DNA of 7,367 nt from Caldisericota bacterium (GCA_026390285.1 JAPLGH010000132.1:1-7367); one strand, 5' to 3'. Shown: positions 1 to 6,566, counted from the stretch's first letter. The notes: generated by a model from the letters alone, not told the origin. A program made the numbers and translations.

Positions 1-144
1 ACAAGACAACCCTCAGTATACTCGAGAGGGTGCAGCGTCAACCCGCACATCGTGATACCGGTCATGCATCCGGTGATCTATGCGACCGAACGATTTCGGA
101 TACAATGGACACTGCCGCCCCCAAGGCAGCGAAACGAGGAGCTC
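1..144 (+). promoter_or_regulatory. Leader of the DUF1893-pepT gene with inverted repeats and a weak promoter
   Basis: No gene is recognised here. Three short dyads follow one another: ACCCTC/GAGGGT (9-14 and 26-31, enclosing the palindrome AGTATACT), ACCGG/CCGGT (57-61 and 70-74, 8-nt gap) and CCGAA/TTCGG (86-90 and 95-99, 4-nt loop). The last abuts TACAAT (101-106), a fair -10 box, which would start transcription near 113. No convincing -35 is seen 16-18 bases upstream, so an activator may be needed. The first dyad could instead end an upstream gene outside the window, although no T-run follows it. Confidence 0.3.
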
Positions 145-1857
145 ATGACGGAAAACGAAGAACTCGTACGGACAACTATCAGGTCGGGCGACGTGACTCT
201 CTGTGCCACCGGGGACGGGGAACTTGTTTACAAGCTGACGGGCAGAGGGATCAGTGCGCTCCTCACAGCACTGGAAGAGGAACGTGTGGCCAGTCACGGT
301 CCTCTCGACTGGGGAGACAAACTGGTGGGACGAGCGGCCGCATTGCTGTTCACCCTGCTGCGCCCCCGGTCGGTATTCGCCCTGACGATGAGCACTGGCG
401 CACAGGACGTCCTGCGCGCAGCCGATATTCCATTCGGTTGCGACGCAGTCGTCGTCGATGTGCTCAACAGGACCGGCACAGGACCGTGTCCGATGGAGGC
501 AGCGGTATCCAGCATCGATGACCCGTTGGCCGCACTGGAGAAGCTCAAGCAAGTGAGTCAGTCACTATCAGATGCTGGGCGCAACCATGCGCCCGAGAAG
601 GGAGAGTCAATGAACAACCTGGTGGATCGATTCCTGCACTACACGTCATTCGACACGCAGTCGGACGAGCATTCCGTCACGTTTCCCAGCACTGAGAAAC
701 AACTCGTCCTTGCCCACGAACTGGATGCAGAGCTGAAAGCACTTGGTTTGAAGGATTCTTCTGTTGATCCGAACGGCTATGTCACCGCGACTCTTCCCGC
801 CAACTGCGAGAGTTCGGACACGGTTCCAGTCATCGCATTCCTCGCGCATATGGACACGTCTCCCGACGCGTCGGGCATGGGTGTGAAGGCGCGTATCGTC
901 ACTGCCTACGACGGCCAGGACATTGTCCTCAACGTGGACAAGAACATGGTCCTGAGCCCGGTCGACTTTCCGGACATGCTGCTGCACAAGGGCGAGGACT
1001 TCATTGTAGCGGATGGAACGACTTTGCTGGGAGCCGACGACAAAGCAGGTATCGCGGAGATCATGACTGCCATCGAGTACCTGCTGGCGCATCCCGAAGT
1101 GAAGCACGGCGTCATCAAGGTCGGTTTCACGCCGGACGAGGAAGTCGGCCAGGGTGTCGACCGGTTCGACGTGGCGAAGTTCGGCGCCAAGTATGCGTAT
1201 ACACTCGACGGCGACGAGCTCGGCAGCTTGGAATACGAGAACTTCAATGCTGCCTCTGCGGAATTCGAGATCACCGGGAAGAGTATCCATCCGGGCGCGG
1301 CAAAAGGCATCATGAAGAATGCTGCTCTGATAGTTGCGGAACTGACGACGCTGTTCCCCTCCGACGAGACTCCTCGCTCGACTGAGAAGCGCGAAGGCTT
1401 CTTCCACCTGACCAGCATCAATGGCGTGTGCGAGAAAGCCGAAGCCAAGTACATCATCCGCGACCATGACAAGCAGCGCTTCGAGCAGCGGAAGAGTATG
1501 GCGCATGCTGTCTGCGACTTCCTGAACGCCAAGTACGGAGAGGACACGGTCACCGTTCACGTGCGCGATTCCTACTACAACATGAGCGAGGTCATCGAGC
1601 AGAACATGATCCTCGTGGACACCGCCCGCAGTGTCATGGAGAAACTGGGCATCGTGCCCCTCGTCAAGCCTGTTCGTGGCGGGACCGACGGTTCACGCCT
1701 GAGCTATATGGGTCTTCCCTGCCCCAACTTGTTCACCGGCGGCCGCAATTACCACGGCCCCCTTGAGTACGTCGTCGTCCAGTCCATGGAGAAATCTGTA
1801 CAGGTCATCGTGGGTATCGCCGAGGCGTTTGCGAGCCAGCCACCTGCTGCAGTGTAA
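145..1857 (+). CDS. pepT: DUF1893 domain fused in frame to peptidase T (tripeptide aminopeptidase)
   Basis: Seen: one stop-free frame encodes 570 residues. Residues 1-140 match the DUF1893 family: GDGELVYK (23-30), DKLVGRAAALL (58-68) and the hallmark NRTGTGPCPMEAA (108-120). The family is known for a cytidine-deaminase-like fold and has no assigned function. From Met156 a full M20 peptidase T follows; in its own numbering (Met at 610 = 1, 415 aa, against about 408 in E. coli) the di-zinc residues are His80 and Asp82 (HMDTSPD), Asp143 (GADDKAG), Glu177/Glu178 (TPDEEVG), Asp200 (TLDGDE) and His382 (NYHG). PepT is a cytosolic enzyme removing the N-terminal residue of tripeptides. I chose 145 because GAGGAG (136-141) precedes it and DUF1893 homology begins soon after; the frame is open to base 1, so a longer N-terminus (GTG 52, ATG 64) is not excluded. 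Odd: the two parts are normally separate proteins. A good SD also precedes codon 156. The PepT assignment is near certain; fusion versus dual product is inference. Confidence 0.9.
   Translation: MTENEELVRTTIRSGDVTLCATGDGELVYKLTGRGISALLTALEEERVASHGPLDWGDKLVGRAAALLFTLLRPRSVFALTMSTGAQDVLRAADIPFGCDAVVVDVLNRTGTGPCPMEAAVSSIDDPLAALEKLKQVSQSLSDAGRNHAPEKGESMNNLVDRFLHYTSFDTQSDEHSVTFPSTEKQLVLAHELDAELKALGLKDSSVDPNGYVTATLPANCESSDTVPVIAFLAHMDTSPDASGMGVKARIVTAYDGQDIVLNVDKNMVLSPVDFPDMLLHKGEDFIVADGTTLLGADDKAGIAEIMTAIEYLLAHPEVKHGVIKVGFTPDEEVGQGVDRFDVAKFGAKYAYTLDGDELGSLEYENFNAASAEFEITGKSIHPGAAKGIMKNAALIVAELTTLFPSDETPRSTEKREGFFHLTSINGVCEKAEAKYIIRDHDKQRFEQRKSMAHAVCDFLNAKYGEDTVTVHVRDSYYNMSEVIEQNMILVDTARSVMEKLGIVPLVKPVRGGTDGSRLSYMGLPCPNLFTGGRNYHGPLEYVVVQSMEKSVQVIVGIAEAFASQPPAAV
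598..612 (+). promoter_or_regulatory. Internal ribosome binding site and start codon for free PepT
   Basis: AAGGGAG (598-604) lies five bases before an in-frame ATG (610-612), and canonical PepT homology starts exactly at that ATG (MNNLVDRFLHYTSFDTQS). Residues just before it (about 140-155 of the long protein) look like a low-conservation linker. This site could allow a 415-residue PepT to be made besides the 570-residue fusion. The signal is read directly; its use is inference. Confidence 0.5.
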
Positions 1858-1880
1858 CGCAAGCCAGTCACAATCATGGA

Positions 1881-1908
1881 AAAGGGGCGCCTGAGAGGGC
1901 GTCCCTTT
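1881..1908 (+). terminator. Rho-independent terminator between convergent pepT and the hydroxylase operon
   Basis: AAAGGGGCGCC (1881-1891) pairs with GGCGTCCCTTT (1898-1908) around the 6-nt loop TGAGAG; the 11-bp stem has one G-T pair. On the plus strand a T-rich stretch follows (CGTGTTCTTGTTTCC), so it should end the pepT transcript. On the minus strand few Ts follow the stem, so termination of the large-subunit transcript there would be weaker. It occupies the centre of the 75-base gap between the two stop codons. Confidence 0.75.
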
Positions 1909-1932
1909 CGTGTTCTTGTTTCCAAGCCCTGG

Positions 1933-4362
1933 TCAGGCGCTCTTGCTGCGCAGTGCGGCCAGCACTCTCTCCGGCGTATACGGCGTGCGATGGAGCCGAA
2001 TCCCTGTCGCATCGAAGATAGCATTCCCGATCGCAGGGATAGCACCATTAATGCCGATCTCGGCCACCGATTTGGCGCCCCACGGCCCAGTCGGCTCGTA
2101 GGTGTCGACGAGAATGACCTCGGTCGGCGGCATGTCGCGGCGAGACAGAATCTTGTAGTCGAACAACGAGGAATTGGTCATGTTGCCGTGGGACCCAAAA
2201 TGGTACTCCTCCGTCAGCGCAAATCCTATACCATTTGCTACCGCTCCCATGATCTGCCCGCGCACCAGGTCGGGGTTGATGGGCACGCCACAGTCGACGG
2301 CTGCCACATACTTGAGAACCTCGACCTTTCCCGTGAGCTCGTCCACTTCGATCTCTACAAAATGCGCTGCAAAGGGCGGGGGGGAGTATGGGGACACGAA
2401 CGACTGCGTTGTTGCGATCTGCCTCTGATTGACCTCATAGTAGGCACGATAAGCAATGTCGGACACAGAAACCTTCTTCCCGCTCCGCACCGACACGACG
2501 TTTCCATCCTCCATACGATAGAAGGACAGGATAGGATCCGCCTGGGTGTTGTCCCACTCGACCTTGGGTTCGGCCGTGACGAGATTGGCGTCGAGATCCT
2601 CGTGAAGCATCTCCGCGGCAACGGCAAAGACCTGGTTCCGAACCGCCTTGGCCGCCTTGACGACGGCGCCACCTGAGACAAACGTAGTCGAGGAGGCATA
2701 GGCCCCGACATCGAACGGTGTCAGATCAGTGTCGCTGGAGAGAGCGCTGATTTTGTCCATCGTGACTCCCAGGACTTCGGCCGCCATCTGAGACAGAATG
2801 GTGTCGGAACCCGTGCCGATGTCCGTGGCACCCATGGTCAAGAAGTAGCTCCCGTCCTCATTGAGCTTGATGGAAGCAGAAGCCATATCGATGAGTGGGA
2901 TACCGGAGCCCTGCATATGCATCGACATTCCGACGCCACGGACCTTGTGACCGTTGCGCGTGCGCTTGCCGCGTTTCTCTTGCCAGCCGATGGCCTCAGC
3001 CCCGAGATCGAGAAGCGTCGGCAGCGAACTGCTTTTGATCGTCTGGGCGACTCCCTGACGGCCTTCGCCGAGAGCTTCAAAGATCGGCGAACCTTCCCCG
3101 ACTCTGATCATGTTTTTCTTCCGCAATTCGATGGGATCCATGCCCAGTTTGGCGGCCAGATCGTCGATCGTGCACTCGAGGGCAGCGTATCCCTGGGTCG
3201 CTCCGTAGCCACGGTACGCTCCGGACACGGGAAGGTTCGTATAGACTGCATCGCCGAAGAACCGGACGTCAGTCGCCTTGTTGTAGAGCGGCAGTGTCTT
3301 GCTGCCGGTGTTGGACATGACCGTGAGGCTGTGACTGCCATAAGCCCCTGTGTTGCTGAGAACATACATCTTGAGAGCTCTGAAGTGACCCTGCTTGTCA
3401 CAGCCGATGCTCATGTCGATCTTCATCGGGTGACGGGTCCTGGCGGAGACGAACTCCTCTTTGCGAGTCAGCTCGATCTCGCACGGAAGCCCCGTTTTGA
3501 TGGTTCCGTAGGCCACAAGGTCGTCAATGAGTATCTCCTGCTTGGTGCCATAACCACCGCCGATTCGAGGCTTGACGACACGCAACTTGCTCATGGGAAT
3601 GTCAAGAACCCTCGAGACGATGCGGCGTGCGTGCCAGGGAACCTGTGTGCTTGACACGATGACGATCTTCCCCATGTCATCCGTATAGGCGAATGCCGTA
3701 TGCGTCTCCATCGGAGTGTGCTGAGCATAGTGCGTCTGGAACGTCTCAGAAATGGTCACCTCGGATTCCGCCAATGCCTTGTCGACGTCACCAACGTTGA
3801 TGTCCACGTGTGCTGCAATGTTGTGCGCCGAATCATAGGCACCCTTCGGATCCTCCGGATGGACGATCGGAGCTCCCGGCTTCATCGCATCGTCGGCGTC
3901 AAGAACAGCAGGCTCTTCCTTGAAGCTCACCTTGACAAGCCTGAGCGCCTGTTCTGCAATATCCTTGGAGTCCGCAAAGACAGCAGCCACACGGTCACCC
4001 ACGAAGCGCACGCGCTCCGTGAACATCTGGTTGTCGTAGGGCGAAGGCTCCGGCCAACCCTGTCCCGCCGTCGTGTAGAACGTACGCGGCGTATTCTTCC
4101 AGGTCAGTATGAGACGGACACCAGGCAGTGCCTCTGCAGCGCTGGTATCGATCGAGTCAATAGCGCCATTCGCGATCGGACTGGTCAGGATCCTACCATG
4201 CAGACGGTTCGGAAAATCGCGTGCTGCGATATCGTCCGTATACATCGGGGCTCCGCTGACCAGAGCGTAGCCATCGACCTTGTCGACGGACTTGCCGACT
4301 ACACGCGTCGCTGGATACGACCCTTCGGTCAGGTGACGGAAACCCTTTCTCTCGATGCTCAT
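1933..4362 (-). CDS. Molybdopterin-binding large subunit of a xanthine dehydrogenase-family hydroxylase
   Basis: 809 residues, the expected length for the Mo subunit of a three-subunit enzyme (CoxL/XdhA type). The a/b-hammerhead domain lies at about 20-155. The Mo-binding part carries STQ (238-240), GGGYGTK (268-274), GAYRGYGATQG (381-391), GATDIGTGSDT (511-521) and the C-terminal GAKSVAEIG (762-770). By alignment from memory, Arg384 matches the substrate-binding Arg880 of bovine xanthine oxidoreductase, and Glu769 matches the catalytic base Glu1261. The position of bovine Glu802 is Gln275. The CoxL active-site AYRCSFR loop is absent, so this is not a form I CO dehydrogenase. The start ATG overlaps the stop of the Fe-S subunit gene (ATGA) and has a GGGAGA SD site, so translation is probably coupled. 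No signal peptide or membrane segment is seen, suggesting a cytosolic enzyme. Family assignment is firm; the substrate (purine, aldehyde, N-heterocycle) cannot be read. Confidence 0.93.
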   Translation of the reverse strand: MSIERKGFRHLTEGSYPATRVVGKSVDKVDGYALVSGAPMYTDDIAARDFPNRLHGRILTSPIANGAIDSIDTSAAEALPGVRLILTWKNTPRTFYTTAGQGWPEPSPYDNQMFTERVRFVGDRVAAVFADSKDIAEQALRLVKVSFKEEPAVLDADDAMKPGAPIVHPEDPKGAYDSAHNIAAHVDINVGDVDKALAESEVTISETFQTHYAQHTPMETHTAFAYTDDMGKIVIVSSTQVPWHARRIVSRVLDIPMSKLRVVKPRIGGGYGTKQEILIDDLVAYGTIKTGLPCEIELTRKEEFVSARTRHPMKIDMSIGCDKQGHFRALKMYVLSNTGAYGSHSLTVMSNTGSKTLPLYNKATDVRFFGDAVYTNLPVSGAYRGYGATQGYAALECTIDDLAAKLGMDPIELRKKNMIRVGEGSPIFEALGEGRQGVAQTIKSSSLPTLLDLGAEAIGWQEKRGKRTRNGHKVRGVGMSMHMQGSGIPLIDMASASIKLNEDGSYFLTMGATDIGTGSDTILSQMAAEVLGVTMDKISALSSDTDLTPFDVGAYASSTTFVSGGAVVKAAKAVRNQVFAVAAEMLHEDLDANLVTAEPKVEWDNTQADPILSFYRMEDGNVVSVRSGKKVSVSDIAYRAYYEVNQRQIATTQSFVSPYSPPPFAAHFVEIEVDELTGKVEVLKYVAAVDCGVPINPDLVRGQIMGAVANGIGFALTEEYHFGSHGNMTNSSLFDYKILSRRDMPPTEVILVDTYEPTGPWGAKSVAEIGINGAIPAIGNAIFDATGIRLHRTPYTPERVLAALRSKSA

Positions 4363-4832
4363 TTCTTGTCTCCCTTCCGGAGCTGCGCCGCGGCATCGAG
4401 GACTGCCTCAACCTGCTGTTCGTACCCAGTGCAGCGACAGTAGTTGCTGTCCATCGCCAACCGGATTTCTTCTTCGGTGGGATCAGGATTTTCGTCCAGC
4501 AACGCCTTGGCAGACGTGATGGCACCAGGCACGCAGTATCCACACTGGACGGCGCCGTTCTTCACAAACGACTCCTGGATGATGTGAGGGTGAGCTTGAT
4601 CCCCAATGCCGCGCACGGTCGTTACGGCGTGCCCGTCGGCTTTGGCGGACAGTATCAGGCATGAAGCGACAGGACGCCCGTCCAGCAAGACGGTGCACGC
4701 GCCACAGTCTCCCGAGTGGCAGCTGCCCTTCACCTCGAGGTAGCCCTCGCGCCGCAGGACATCGAGCAGGACCTCATCCGGCTGAACATCAAAGGAACGC
4801 TCAACGGTATTCACCATTATCGAAATAGTCAT
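4359..4832 (-). CDS. 2Fe-2S small subunit of the molybdenum hydroxylase
   Basis: 157 residues, full length for CoxS/XdhC-fold iron-sulfur subunits. The N-terminal plant-ferredoxin-like domain binds the first cluster through Cys38, Cys43, Cys46 and Cys58 (CHSGDCGAC and VASC). The C-terminal helical domain binds the second through Cys97, Cys100, Cys132 and Cys134 (QCGYC and YCRC); all eight ligands are present. Gln96 before CGYC is the conserved residue next to the molybdopterin. The protein carries electrons from Mo to FAD. Its start overlaps the FAD-subunit stop as ATGA (4829-4832), with GGGAG just upstream, and its end overlaps the large-subunit start, so all three are coupled. The usual TPG after CGYC is VPG, a mild change. 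The symbols coxS and xdhC-like names are avoided because the substrate is unknown. Confidence 0.95.
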   Translation of the reverse strand: MTISIMVNTVERSFDVQPDEVLLDVLRREGYLEVKGSCHSGDCGACTVLLDGRPVASCLILSAKADGHAVTTVRGIGDQAHPHIIQESFVKNGAVQCGYCVPGAITSAKALLDENPDPTEEEIRLAMDSNYCRCTGYEQQVEAVLDAAAQLRKGDKK

Positions 4833-5662
4833 TGTGCCACTCCCGTCATGTGCTCTTCCAGGTTGAGGATAGCCGCCCGCACCAGCTCACGCCGGAACTC
4901 GCCCGTCGCACGAAGGTCAGTGCCGACCTCGACGAGGTCGGGAGCCATCTCCGCCACTCTCGCGAACGTTTCATGCGACAACGACTTTCCAACAAGCTCT
5001 TCAGATAGTCGGGGGTAGAGAGCGGCATGGCCCGGACGCCCGGCGAAGACCAGGTTGGCCGCCGTCATGACCTTGCCGTCATAGCTGACAAGCGCTGAGA
5101 AGTGCAGCGTCGAAATATCCTGCTGGGTACGTGTGAACCGCCATAGGAATCCCCTCGAGCCAGCATTCCCAGCTGGCAACAGGACCCCCTTGATGATCGC
5201 CCCCGGCTGCTTCGCTTCAATATAGGCTGACAGAGGCGTGATACGCTCCGCACCGTCAAACAGTCGCACCTGTGCACCCAGGGCAACGAGATGGGGCACG
5301 ACGTCGTTCCACGGCTGGTTGCGCCCAATGACTCCGCCGACAGTGATCATGTCCCGCAGGTTGTTATGGGCGATATGGCCCGCCCACCAAGCGAGCGAAC
5401 CCCCAGCATACTGCCTGATGTCTGCGCTGTGATTGATCGTCGTAAGTGTGGTCTGAGAACCGATTTCGATCCCTTCCCCGACCGCTGTAACGTAATCGAG
5501 ACCACAGCGCGACAGATCGATCAGGGTCGTGATCTCCGGGTTCCGGCGAAGGACCAGTTCGACGCCACCGCCAACATACGCGGCAGCGGAACCGAGCTGC
5601 TTCGCTTTGGCGAAAGCATCCTCCAAGGATGTTGCATGATAGTACTGAGTGATTCTGCCCAT
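4829..5662 (-). CDS. FAD-binding subunit of the molybdenum hydroxylase
   Basis: 277 residues from the chosen start, close to CoxM/XdhB-type subunits. The fold is the vanillyl-alcohol-oxidase-type FAD domain followed by the CoxM C-terminal domain (from about 170). The first FAD loop is YVGGGVELVLRR (29-40), where AGGTDL is usual. The second is TVGGVIGRNQPWND (107-120), where TIGGNIxxxxPxxD is usual; Val111 replaces the common Asn. The protein passes electrons from the Fe-S clusters to an acceptor, often NAD+. The frame is open upstream to 5767, but I chose ATG 5662: GAGGAGG lies five bases before it, homology starts there (MGRITQYYHATSLEDA), and a promoter lies inside the would-be extension. 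It is the first gene of the operon, giving FAD, Fe-S, Mo order. The loop changes leave open altered flavin contacts or a different electron acceptor. Confidence 0.9.
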   Translation of the reverse strand: MGRITQYYHATSLEDAFAKAKQLGSAAAYVGGGVELVLRRNPEITTLIDLSRCGLDYVTAVGEGIEIGSQTTLTTINHSADIRQYAGGSLAWWAGHIAHNNLRDMITVGGVIGRNQPWNDVVPHLVALGAQVRLFDGAERITPLSAYIEAKQPGAIIKGVLLPAGNAGSRGFLWRFTRTQQDISTLHFSALVSYDGKVMTAANLVFAGRPGHAALYPRLSEELVGKSLSHETFARVAEMAPDLVEVGTDLRATGEFRRELVRAAILNLEEHMTGVAQ

Positions 5663-5699
5663 GCGGGCCTCCTCGCAAACAGCGCTGATAATCGTATGT

Positions 5700-5728
5700 A
5701 TCATACCTTCGTGGCTCCGAAAATGCAA
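5700..5728 (-). promoter_or_regulatory. Promoter of the hydroxylase operon
   Basis: On the minus strand TTGCAT (complement of 5723-5728) and TATGAT (complement of 5700-5705) are separated by exactly 17 bases. The -10 matches consensus at five of six positions, the -35 only in its TTG. Transcription would start near 5693, leaving about 30 bases of leader before ATG 5662. The hyphenated palindrome GTATG-TAT-CATAC (5694-5706) covers the -10 and start point, a position expected for a repressor site. Confidence 0.6.
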
Positions 5729-5731
5729 CAT

Positions 5732-5757
5732 CCAAGCAGGCTCAGAGCCCACGTTGG
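5732..5757. promoter_or_regulatory. Dyad midway between the divergent promoters, candidate shared operator
   Basis: GGCTC-A-GAGCC (5739-5749) is a perfect 11-base dyad, flanked by CCAA (5732-5735) and TTGG (5754-5757) to make an imperfect 26-base dyad. It sits between the -35 boxes of the two divergent promoters. The heptamer CATCCAA occurs on both sides in the same orientation (5729-5735 and 5765-5771). The placement fits a regulator controlling both transcripts; the regulator is not identifiable from sequence, and it does not resemble the Rex consensus TTGTG-N8-CACAA. Confidence 0.35.
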
Positions 5758-5760
5758 TCT

Positions 5761-5789
5761 CTGGCATCCAACGGCAACCGACCTATAAT
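5761..5789 (+). promoter_or_regulatory. Promoter of the fdhD-like gene
   Basis: CTGGCA (5761-5766, four of six matches to TTGACA) and a perfect TATAAT (5784-5789) are separated by 17 bases. Transcription should begin near 5796, giving a leader of about 20 bases containing the SD site GGGAGG (5802-5807), ten bases before the first ATG at 5817. This is the strongest promoter-like match I can see in the window. Confidence 0.7.
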
Positions 5790-5816
5790 AGACTGGGCTT
5801 TGGGAGGTAACAACCG

Positions 5817-6551
5817 ATGATGACGACCATCTGGAAATACGATCGCAACGGCATGGCCACCAAATGCGAGGACGAGGTCACCGAAGAACGTGCCCTGACC
5901 ATTTACGTCAACGGCACTCGGGCTGTGCGCCTCGCGAGCTCCGGTGACTTGGTTGATGCAGCCGCGGTTGGGCACGCTGTTTCTGAAGGCTGGGCTCGAC
6001 CCGCTCAGGTCCTCGCGGTCACCGTCGAAGAACGTTCGGCCTTTCTTACCGTCTCCTCTGATGCCGCGGGACCAGGGGCGCCGACTTCGGTCGACATCGA
6101 CTGCATTTCGGGAGACATTCTGACTGAAGATATGGCTGTTTCTCCCGGATTCACCGTGTCAGCTTCGTGGATTCAGGATCTGGCTGAGGAGATGCAGCGA
6201 AGCGCGCTTCACTGGAGGAATACCGGAGGCGTTCACGCAGCCCTTGTGGCACAGGGCGAACATGTCTTCTGCTGTGAGGACATTAGCCGTCACACAGCAC
6301 TCGACAAGGTCATCGGGCACGCCCTGATGCACTCCTGGAATCTGAGAGAGGCAGTCCTGATGGGCACAGGGCGTATTCCAGCACAGGCAGTCGCCCAGGC
6401 GGCCCGTGTCGGGATACCGGTCCTGGCCTCGAGGAGCGCCACGACCGCTCAGGCGATTGCTCTTGCAGAAAGGGTCGGGACTACCGTCGTCGCATTCGTG
6501 CGGGCCGGTCGCCTGAATGTCTACTCACACCCTGAACGAGTAGTACCCTAA
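5817..6551 (+). CDS. fdhD: FdhD-family molybdenum-cofactor sulfurtransferase, short form without CxxC
   Basis: 244 residues with clear FdhD motifs: LTIYVNG (27-33), SEGW (56-59), NTGGVHAA (135-142), EDISRHTALDKVIG (154-167), GRIPAQ (185-190), AARVGIPVLASRSATT (195-210) and FVRAGRLNVYSHPER (227-241). FdhD is known to pass sulfur from a cysteine desulfurase to the Mo cofactor of formate dehydrogenase. In E. coli this involves a CxxC pair; here only Cys96 (DIDCISGD) stands in that region. EDIGRHN is EDISRHT. The protein is shorter than E. coli FdhD. ATG 5817 is preferred over the adjacent ATG 5820 on SD spacing, but either fits. The gene is divergent from the hydroxylase operon with a 154-bp shared promoter region, and no formate dehydrogenase is in view, so I infer a role in sulfurating the hydroxylase cofactor. 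Family confidence is high; the partner is inference. Confidence 0.9.
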   Translation: MMTTIWKYDRNGMATKCEDEVTEERALTIYVNGTRAVRLASSGDLVDAAAVGHAVSEGWARPAQVLAVTVEERSAFLTVSSDAAGPGAPTSVDIDCISGDILTEDMAVSPGFTVSASWIQDLAEEMQRSALHWRNTGGVHAALVAQGEHVFCCEDISRHTALDKVIGHALMHSWNLREAVLMGTGRIPAQAVAQAARVGIPVLASRSATTAQAIALAERVGTTVVAFVRAGRLNVYSHPERVVP

Positions 6552-6566
6552 AGGCGCTGCTACTCG
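6521..6566. repeat. Three-arm competing hairpins over the fdhD/rex convergent junction
   Basis: CTACTC (6521-6526), GAGTAG (6538-6543) and CTACTCG (6560-6566) can form two mutually exclusive stems: arms one and two with an 11-nt loop, or arms two (as CGAGTAG, 6537-6543) and three with a 16-nt loop. The stop codons of fdhD (6549-6551) and rex (6560-6562) fall inside. No T-run follows on either strand, so it is not a classic terminator, but it could slow polymerase or protect both 3' ends. Confidence 0.35.

Noticed and set aside
52..144. Longer N-terminus of the DUF1893-PepT protein starting at GTG 52 or ATG 64
   Set aside because: No SD precedes either codon, the extra residues look like translated leader with repeats, and a GAGGAG site points to ATG 145. 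Not fully excluded, because the frame stays open to base 1.
646..1560. 304-codon open frame antisense to pepT
   Set aside because: It mirrors a strongly conserved zinc-peptidase gene, has no recognisable motif and no SD of note; long antisense frames are expected at this GC.
1876..2676. 266-codon plus-strand frame over the end of the large subunit
   Set aside because: It begins in the terminator hairpin and lies opposite conserved Mo-binding sequence; its translation shows no family features.
2917..4443. Two further plus-strand frames of about 245 codons antisense to the large subunit
   Set aside because: They are complementary shadows of a conserved gene, with no motif and no promoter evidence.
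5663..5767. N-terminal extension of the FAD subunit from ATG 5767
   Set aside because: The 35 extra residues overlap a promoter with 17-base spacing and match no family; the SD GAGGAGG and homology place the start at 5662.
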